Shown here: positions 55,272-64,000 of the stretch, piece by piece | Numbering within the stretch: the first letter of the stretch is position 1 | Layout of the letters: every line of letters starts with the position of its first letter | Source: Nemophila menziesii | Lineage: Eukaryota; Streptophyta; Magnoliopsida; Boraginales; Hydrophyllaceae | DNA: 64,000 nucleotides | NCBI GenBank assembly: GCA_029959085.1 | Contig: JARWIR010000031.1 | Location: 1,054,001-1,118,000, forward strand | Reading direction: 5' to 3' | Position numbers and translations under genes: made by a program | Notes under the pieces: model-generated | What the model was told of the DNA's origin: nothing | The model's input: only the letters and a program-made list of their open reading frames with translations | The model's database searches: none

Positions 55272-56299
55272 TATCTTGCACTATTTTTCATCAAAAACAC
55301 TTTAAATATCATTCTTATTATGCCTTAATATTATATCTTAAGAAACTAATTCTCATACAAATACTTTTATTAATATCTTTGTATACATTGAGAATTAGCC
55401 TTCATGATCAACTACAAATTTTCTTAGAATGATTTTTCCAACAACTCTCTTGAAGAAAGTTGGTTCATCCGAGCATCATAGTAAAAGCTATACTTATTAG
55501 AGCGCGGACAGAGATTTCATGTGGTACACCACATGTTTGGGTTTTCTGCAGCAAATTGACTATATTTATTATATTCATTGGGGTTTTATTTATATCCGTT
55601 AGACACATTCTTTATGACCGTTGGGAGCATTTTTCATCTATAAAAAGGAGTTCATTCAAGACATAACTTACACCATTCATCTTCCAACATCAAGGGGCTA
55701 ATTGTTATCATTCAAGAAGGTGTCAAGAGCTATTAATAGTCAAAATCATTCTTAGTATGCTATAAAGTCATATCCACTCTTTAGGAGTTCATCACTATTG
55801 ATAAACCTTTCAAACACTTGTTTCTTCCTCTTAGTGTAGTCTTTGTAATAGATAGATTAAGAGAGTGTGTGAGTATAGAGATTATGCTTGGTGTCCTTGT
55901 GTTGTGATTACACAAGAGTTTGCTTCGGGTTTTCAAAGTGGTTGTAAAAGGGTATTGTGTTCTCACCTTGGTTAAGAGAGACACGGAACTTATTAAAGAA
56001 GCTTGGAAATCCTAAGGTGGCTACCTTAGGTAGTAGAGTAGGGACACCGAACCACTATACATGCTTGCGTATTCTCTTTCCTAAACTATTTTATTCCGCA
56101 CTCTATATGTTTGATTATATGCTTGTATGAATATCGTAGTTCTTATTATCTATTGTTCATTAGTTAAACTTATTGTCATCTAGTTTAGTAAGAGAATATG
56201 ATTTAAATTAGCTTTTAATTTTATTTACTTAAATTAAAATTAGCCGATTAATTTTCGTGGTCCTGTACAACCCCCTTCTAGGACGTATATAGACTTTCA
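55157..56299 (+). mobile_element. Copia-type solo LTR with 5-bp target duplication, unit a5
   Basis: ATATG at 55152-55156 and 56300-56304 flanks the LTR, 1143 bp. Third copy of the same insertion, absent from the 8.1-kb units because of their deletion. Confidence 0.88.
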
Positions 56300-58315
56300 A
56301 TATGGTTAGGATCTTTTATATTATTTGTCGTTGTTAGTTTTGGTCTCCAACCGGGTCAATGTGATTTCTAATTTCAGATTGAGTTTTAGAACATGAGGTT
56401 GAGTTTGTTAAGTTTATCACATATATTGGTTAATTTTATTTACTTTGTACTTACAGTTTGTAATTATTACTTTCTCTAATCTTTGTGAACTCTTTTTTAG
56501 GGGATTTGAGTTGAAATTACTGGAAATGTTGGATAAATCTCAATCAGAATGTTCAGTAATTATAGGTAATCCCTTCCTCATTATCATTATGTTTATTAAC
56601 ATGTATTTGGTATCCATTAGTAGTTGCATACGTGTTTGAAGCACAATCTGATTATGAGGTATTGTTGGGTTTCTGGAATTTTCGGGTCATTTTCCAACAA
56701 TGTCCGAGACCCGTGAAAGTGTATATTACACGAGGCATGTGATGATTTAAAATTAATTTTGTGAATGTACTTCAAATGACATGTATTTTGTTGAACTTAG
56801 TATTTTGTATGACTTATATAAGTGTTATTAAAAATATCCAGATAAAGTAACCTTGGGTAAACTTGGGGTTAACTCAAGATAACCCGAGGGTATGATAAAT
56901 ATTTAACTTACCCTTAGTTTTGACAAATTGTAGACCCGACTACATTACCCTACCCTTATCAAAGACCCTAACCCGGGGTAAACCCAGCCCGTGCACACCT
57001 CTAATACATTGTAGTTAAACGTGATTAGATATTACGATGTCATGATTACAAATTCATAAATAAAAAAAAAATCGTATATCTCTTTCATGTAGTTTTCCCT
57101 TTTTAAATAAATTTTAAGTTATATCATTTTTGTGATAACATTATTAGAATTAAAAATACTAAATGTTATTTTATTTTGTTGTAGTAAAATATGTAATATA
57201 TTTTTATTTATTTTCAATTTTCTAAATTTCTAAATTTATGGTTAACATTTTCCTAACTTTATTTTTGTATTAGGTTAATGGTCAAGTGATTGATGTGTTT
57301 TCTTGGTAAAGGTTTGGTACAATAGGTTTGGTGTCTTTTCTTGTCGGTTATTTAAACTACTGAGACTATCGTCCCTAACTTATCTGATTCCAACGCTTAA
57401 AAAATAGAAAATCCTATCAGAAGACCCCTACAAACTCGTAGCCCTCCAACTAGCAAACTTTGTTAAGATATCAGCTCGCATGTACATGCATATTGGGATC
57501 TGATGAAAGGATGCATGACCGTTTCGTTCTTTATTGCTTAAAGTAGCGAAAATCCCAAATAATTTCATTGTTATTATCTAATGGAATAATTTTTATCCTT
57601 TCTCTTCAGTTCCTAGAATCTTTTACAAAAATAATCATTCTCTTTTTTTATTGTAAAAACAATCCTTGTTGTCGACATGGATGGTGCACCCTTAATGTGC
57701 ATATTGTTTTATTATTCTTACCTATAAACACCAAATTATCATCTAACTCTTCATTTATCTACATTTATTATAGAAATGTAACTTAAGTATCCATGGATGG
57801 AGTTGTAGCAACATTTTCCACCGGTTTCTCTATATACCAAAAGAAAGATAATGATTTCATGAAGAAGAAACCTTTTGTCCATGCACACACATACACACAT
57901 ATTATTACTCTAAGATGTAAAGTGAGAGTTCTTGTCAGAGACAAGTTAGTCCCTTTCACTTTCTATCATTAGTCTAATAACAAACAAATCTAAAAAAATT
58001 TAACATGTTTAATACTAAATCGTTGATTTATATTTGAAATCAAATGTACCGTATATACTTACTATTATCGAATATATACATATATATAGTATTATAAATA
58101 TATATTTGTAAAAGATTTATAGACATAAATATAAAAATTTACATTGATTCATGACAATATTAGATCTATAATATCAATTATTATAGATATAAATATAATG
58201 AAATAAATCTTAAGTTTAAAACAAAAAATAGTTAAATAATAAGGTGATTTACTTATGAAGTTCATAATCCAATAATGCCTAATGCTACATGTGTGTATGA
58301 TGTGTATTGTTTTAG

Positions 58316-58907
58316 AAAGGTTCTGCTAGGATAGCAACAAGAACAATGGGTATGAGTAGGGCGAGTGATGTATTAGTTAAGGAGTGGTTAGAAGCTACAT
58401 TACCTTATATAAGAATATACGATAAAGAGCAAGTAACAACTATTCTTGAACATTCTTTAATAATAGACGAGGATTTACTAGAAGAAGTATGTGCAATGGC
58501 TATAGTAGCTAGATCTTGTCTTCATCCAAAACCAACAAGATGAGGTATATAATAAAAGCTCTTGATAATCTAATAAAGGTTGGTAGAGAAGAACATACTA
58601 GCTCAGCAAGGCTTAGAACTTCTAGCTCTCGTGGGTCATAGAATTCTGTTGTTTTTGGAAGCTGGCGGCATTGTTCATCGGAGGTGGCGGATATGCCATC
58701 GATTCAGCGGGAGGGAGTAGATTGAAACCATTGTCGGGTACTTCGGGGTCGCAAGGAAGTGGTGGTCAGATTGGTGAACGGGTAAATCGGGAAATTCATC
58801 TTTGACTAGGAGGTATTCGAATAAGATATTTCCGAAATTGTTGGATTAGAATGATGTGGTGGATAGAAGGATTATTCAGTGATAATGATTATAAATTCTA
58901 TATTAAT
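58316..58907 (+). pseudogene. LRR receptor-like kinase C-terminal fragment (At2g16250-like), unit a5
   Basis: Nearly identical to 27234-27825, with the same PTR frameshift and the same Trp-to-stop change. One visible difference is Ala for Val in the first dozen codons. The tail ends with ATTATTCAG-TGA, consistent with the original stop. Confidence 0.88.
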
Positions 58908-59722
58908 AATCAGTGACTTTCTTGTCAGGTTTTGTTATTATTTGGGGTGTTTGCATAGTAGTTAAAAGGTTAATAGCATAGGTAACACTGAATGGGCAAG
59001 TGAGATTTGGTTGGTTTTTGGAATTTGAAACAACACATCAATGGTTGGTTAGCTAGTGGTTCTTCTTTCTTCTTCACTTGTTTTGTTTCTCGAAAAATGT
59101 AAATTATAATTTATTTTGTGATTTCTCTCTCTCTTCTAAATTGGGAGGAGAAGACAACAAAATTTGATTATTATTTATGTGAATTGACTCGGTTACTAAA
59201 ATTTAAATTCAACAATTCCCATCATGCATAAGCAAATATGGTTGAAAGTGTTCAGTTTAGTTGCTATCTTGGTAGTGGTTTGGTGCCAATGGTTATGGTG
59301 GTGCAATAGAATAGGTTTCTTGTGTGGTACTTCTTTCATTATTATTATTAATTATTATTAATAATATTATTACTATAATTACTATCTAGTGATATAGTTT
59401 TCGCACCTATTTTTTTACTCTAGCTTGTCTCTTTTCAAAACCTCCAAAGATAATCAAATTATTGTCACTATGGATATAAATGAGAAACTCTTTGGAACTC
59501 ATTAGTATATAAATAAGTTTATTCTCTAATTTAAGTTTTGTTTAAACAGAGTTTGATTCAAGGTTTGATTAAAACTGAGTTCGGTTCAAGCTATTATGAA
59601 TCATAAATTAATATTTTATTTATTTGTAAATATATTAATGAATTTCAAATATTTAACAGGAATTTTAATTTCTTTATTAACATTAAAAAATTCATATTAT
59701 GGATTGTATATTTCATACATCC

Positions 59723-60080
59723 AGGAATTTCCGCTTCACCATTTAAGAAACAAATTTTTCGTGAATCTCGAGTTTAGTTCGAAAAAAGATCTTTTAGATA
59801 AGTTAAACAAACAAGTTTTAAAGTCGTATTTATGTTCAAAGATGTTTCACTTTACAATTTAAGAAAAAAATTAATTGTGAAAAAGTCGAGTTTCGCTCAA
59901 AAAAAGATCTTTTGGAGAATTTAAACAAACAAGCTAGAACAACTTACGTGTGTTCAAGGAAATTTCGCTTCACCTTTATAGAAACAAATATCCGTGAACA
60001 ACTCGACTTTGGTTAGAAAAAAGACCTTTTCGAGAAGTTATCCAATGAAGCTTAAACGTCTTACTTACGTTGAGTTCGAC
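59723..60080. repeat. ~110-bp minisatellite, 3 copies, unit b5
   Basis: b-type three-copy block, nearly identical to 28641-28995. Confidence 0.8.
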
Positions 60081-62259
60081 TCTGGTCATCTCGAGAAATT
60101 AAAACAAGCTTGCACATCTAGTTTACGATACAACTAGTTTACAACCACCATGGATAGAGCACCAAATATGGTATGGTTACCACTTGTATTTCTTTTGACT
60201 TTTCTTCCCTAAAACACTATAATCTCATCTCATTTTTTATTTCTTACTCTCCTACGAAACGTTGCACCCCTTAAATGTTATAGCTATACAAATTAATATC
60301 CATAGATGAAGCTCTACAAGTGTTTTCCATTGGTTTATTTATATATCCAAAAGTGAAATATGGTAATTTCTTGAAGCAAAAATCTATTTTCCGTACATAT
60401 CTAAAAAATATTTGTTAGTATTTGATCAAAGGCTTCAGTTAGAGTGTGAGTTTTTAACATAAAGGGTAAAGGAAAAAAGCCAGCTTTCATGGCGGTTGCT
60501 ATTGGCCTTGAAAGTGATATAATTTACACAGTAGATACCTTTATTCTCCACACTCATAAATTGTTATAATTAATATAATAGTAAGAAAATCATTCTCTAC
60601 CGGGAATTTAAAATTAATATAAAATGTTCAACTAGTGTAATAATATAATATAACAGGTAAAAGATAGCAATTAACGAGTATCCATTAGATAAAGCTCGAT
60701 TTGCTTAGCTCCACAAATTATTATGCAAATGTTGTATTCTAATTAAGGGGAAATTGGGTTAAACCCATTAGTCAGGATTCAAAGATCTACCTAAGTCTCT
60801 TTCAAGTACGCTAGAGGCTATTTCTTAAAATCAGATACCTTTACCGAGTGATCCTAAGTCTAGTAAGAGTGATAGATTCTATCCCCATATTAGATATTAC
60901 GGTTGTTACAATCTTTGGATTCTATATCACCTACCACAATTATATATCTTTTTCAGTTCATATACTTCATCCTAATTGATAGACTAAGATTGGGGAAATT
61001 CCTGATGGTTAATTTGTATGGAATATATATACTAAAAATAAGAGATGTATATATTTGGTGACCAGCAATCAATTCAATCAAATACTCATAATATCATAAT
61101 CATCAAATAATTACAAGCAAATAATATTATTCATAAAGTAGCAATTCAAGCTACAAACATGTTTATCTCATTTTGAGCTTGATAAAATTCGTACTAAATT
61201 TTTAATCTTATAATTATTACAAAATGATTCTCGAAGATAGCTTAAGGCCGACCTCTTAAAATGACTACGAGTTGGGCACCTAGGAAAAAATTGTTTGGCT
61301 GCCAAATTGGCTCTTTTCAAAGAAGATCCCTTTTCACTTCATTAATGAACCTTTTCTTAAGTTCCTTCTAATTCTATTCAAAAACCACAATCAAATCTCT
61401 TTTATGTCTATCTCTCATGTATTTTGAACCAAATAGCTCACTAAAATCCCTATCCTCTTTCCACTCTTGAATTTTGTATTAATTACTCATGCAATACAAA
61501 AGTATAGATTGTGATAAAAACTCTTAGTTTGTGTTATGAAGTACTTAAACATAAAAAAATGACAAAAAAATTAGCACCCAAAATCAGACCTTTGCCACAT
61601 GTTGATTCAGAACCTTTAAATATTTTGCGAGATCACTCCCCTCCAACATCTATCTCCTCGACCCTCTCTTAAATATTTTTACTAAATTTTCATATAATAC
61701 ACAATTATAGATTGTAATAAAAACGCTTAGTTTGTATTATAAAGTACTTAAACATATACAAATCACAAAAATAGTAGCACTCAAAATCAGACCTTTCGTG
61801 TTGATTCGGAGCCTTAAAATCTTTTAAGCTATGATGAACCACACTTCTTTTGATTGATCTTATTATTTGCAAACTTTATGAAGATAGCAATTTTTGGATG
61901 GACATTAGTAGAAGATACAATGTTACTTATGGTTTCAATGGCTAGGGTTTCGAACTGTAAAAGTGCACAAACACTTCTCTTCTCCATCTAAAAAATATAT
62001 AATTCAAACAATGTTAAACAAATATCCTAAGCTAAAGTATTAGATAAAAAGTAATATATGAGAATATTTAAATAAACGTATAGCAGTTGTGAAACCAACA
62101 TATATCCACAAGACCTCGGGCATATAGATATACTATTGGTTCTCAATCAAATTTAGGATAATTAATTCAATTGAATTAAACTCTCTAATTCCAAATATAA
62201 ATAATAATTAATTTAATCAATTAAATAAAAGAAAATCTCACTGATTTAACAATGGTGAC

Positions 62260-62391
62260 TTAGTATCTAAGATCAAACGTCTTTTTATGTTTTATGCACA
62301 GGGCAAACCTTGACACCTTTCTAAACCTCCTTAGAGCAATTGTTATCTTGAAACTGTAGTGCCCTTGAACTGATATGCCTAAAGAATTCAT
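62260..62391 (-). other. 43-aa minus-strand ORF, unit b5
   Basis: Intact, with Leu4 as in b1 and Ala in ITIAL as in b2. The mixed pattern suggests exchange between copies or retained ancestral states. Confidence 0.25.
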
Positions 62392-63065
62392 TTATTTTGG
62401 TAGTTTAATGTGAATGTAATTGCTTGGAGTAAAATTCTAAAACAAGAATGCAATTAAAGATGACAAATGAAGAAAAATAAATTGGAAAAAACTTTTATAG
62501 CCCCTAGTCCGCCCCTAAACTAAGGCTACAACCCAAATGATATCTATTTCTTTATGCAGTACTATTACTAAGACCTTAAATTATAATTTCTGAAAAAATT
62601 ATTTTTATAAAAATGTACATAAAACTCTTTATAAAAATAAAAATTAACAAATATTTATGTTTTAACATAATAAAATTACGAATCTGACTACTCCACAAGA
62701 TTATTTTATATTTTTCAAATAATAAGATAATGAAAATAATTTAAAATATGGAAATAAGAAAACTCACATCTCCAATGAAGGTTTGGGTTGGAAAACTTAT
62801 ATATATAATCTATATTTGAAATGTAATGGCCATAGATCGATATTTTAACCATTAAAGAACAGAACATTGTTAGAGATAGAAGTTCTACACCAAGGCGTAC
62901 AAGGAAAACAAAACTTTATACAAAGAAAGAGAAGGATGTATGCATTGGAGAAAAAAATAGGTGGAATAGAATGGAAGAAGTCAATTTTTAGAGAGGAGAA
63001 AATGGACGGCGGTGTACAAAATGGTATGGTTTTTGTATGTATTTATGTAAAATTGAAGACGGTGA

Positions 63066-63147
63066 TTAGGGTTTTAATGATGATGTGTGATTTTTTGTAG
63101 GCCGATAAATTGTGTATATATAAGGAATTATATATACCCTAGGACCA
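63066..63147 (-). promoter_or_regulatory. Minus-strand promoter-like cassette, unit b5, site II mutated
   Basis: Telo-box 63066-63074 and TATA stretch kept, but the site II motif reads AGGACCA (63141-63147), losing the core GGCCCA. Confidence 0.4.
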
Positions 63148-64000
63148 TTAATAACTTTCTCCTCCTCCTTATCTATTAAAACCGACCATATTACCTTGTA
63201 TGATTCTTCTTTCTCTCTTTTTTCTGGGATGATTTTTATTTTTTCACCTTCTTGCCTAAATATGAAAATATATCCATTTTTCTTATATACAGTCTTTTAT
63301 GGTATGTATCCTTTTTTTTTGTAATATCATTCGTATGTTGTTGGATTTAGAGTGATTTAACAGGTATATTTAGCTGAATATTCAAGAGATATTCGGTTGG
63401 AAAAATCGAACAGTATCACTAGAATAGTAAAAATAGATTTTTATATAAATTTAAAAGAAATGATTTTAAATTAAAAGTAAAACTACACTATAAAAGTAAA
63501 TTGAAAACAATGAAACTTACATGAAAATTCATGTAAAGAGTAGTATTTTCTTTTCTAGAAACATTTTCCACCGGTTTCTCCATATACCAGAAAGAAAGAT
63601 GATGATTTCATGAAGCAAAAACTTTTTGTCCACACGAACGTATACACACATATTATTATTATTATAAGATATAAAGGTAGAGTTCTTGTTAGGCACTAGA
63701 TAGTTCACTGTCTATAATTACTCTAATGACAAACAAATCTCAAAAGTTTTAACATGTTTAATACTAAATCGCTGATTTATATTTGTAATCATATGTATAA
63801 TATATAATTAATATTATCAAATATATATATATATATATAGTATTATAGATCTTGAATAATTTTATTTAGAAAAGATTTATACATATAAATATAAAAATGT
63901 GAATTGATTCATGTCAAAAATTAGATCTATAATCAAGAATGATTTTGTGAGTATAATGATGATTTGGTGATAATGATGATTATAAATTCTATGTTAATAA

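Larger units (their letters stand above)
49082..58907 (+). repeat. Unit a5, long unit of the fifth higher-order copy
   Basis: About 9.83 kb. Full-length long unit, nearly identical to a2, including solo LTR and kinase fragment. A segment of roughly 60 bp present in a1 and a2 around 11153 and 26107 is missing near 57240. Remaining gaps between sub-features are AT-rich non-coding sequence. Confidence 0.9.
58908..63998 (+). repeat. Unit b5, short unit of the fifth higher-order copy
   Basis: About 5.09 kb. The window ends where the next AATCAGTGAC phase mark would begin (63999), so the array very probably continues to the right. Confidence 0.88.

Overview
This window looks like AT-rich nuclear DNA from a flowering plant, most likely a eudicot. 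The evidence is plant LTR retrotransposons, fragments of a plant leucine-rich-repeat receptor-like kinase, plant-type splice signals and promoter motifs (telo-box and site II), and long non-coding AT-rich stretches. No intact protein-coding gene, tRNA, rRNA or CRISPR array was recognised. The species cannot be named from this sequence.

Layout. Positions 1-2762 are the 3' end of a Gypsy-like LTR retrotransposon: internal 3' region, polypurine tract, and a 1.75-kb LTR from TG at 1010 to CA at 2762. It is inserted in the C-terminal coding tail of a receptor-kinase gene fragment (2763-2890). Everything to the right is one large, nested tandem repeat. Using the conserved 10-mer AATCAGTGAC just after the kinase tail as the phase mark (2891, 12867, 17947, 27826, 32877, 40960, 49082, 58908, and expected at 63999), the window divides into a long unit a (about 9.9 kb) and a short unit b (about 5.1 kb). 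These are diverged relatives of each other. A pair a+b forms a higher-order repeat of about 15 kb: a1b1 (2891-17946), a2b2 (17947-32876), a5b5 (49082-63998). Two further higher-order copies (32877-40959 and 40960-49081) are about 8.1 kb long because both carry the same 6.8-kb internal deletion, which fuses the front of a to the back of b.

What the units carry. Unit a holds a 3x ~110-bp minisatellite, a 2x ~185-bp duplication, a short ORF resembling a secreted peptide, a minus-strand promoter-like cassette, a palindromic 24-bp minisatellite, a Copia solo LTR with an intact 5-bp target duplication, an exon-like 65-bp block, a degenerate hAT-like end, and a pseudogenised C-terminal fragment of an At2g16250-like LRR receptor kinase. 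Unit b lacks the ~4-kb block with the solo LTR and lacks the kinase fragment. It has a better-preserved minus-strand promoter-like cassette (site II + TATA + telo-box) and a private block with a 43-codon minus-strand ORF that is open, with no indels, in all five copies.

History inferred. A kinase 3' end plus downstream DNA was duplicated into diverged a and b forms. A Copia element inserted in a and collapsed to a solo LTR. The 15-kb a+b pair was then amplified; left of about 8.1 kb copy a1 is clearly more diverged from the later a copies than right of it. One copy lost 6.8 kb, and the deleted 8.1-kb form was itself duplicated in tandem. The leftmost kinase tail (2763-2863) is the least damaged, so an ancestral or still-functional kinase gene may lie left of the window, split by the retrotransposon. 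No cooperating gene system is evident; the striking feature is the repeat architecture.
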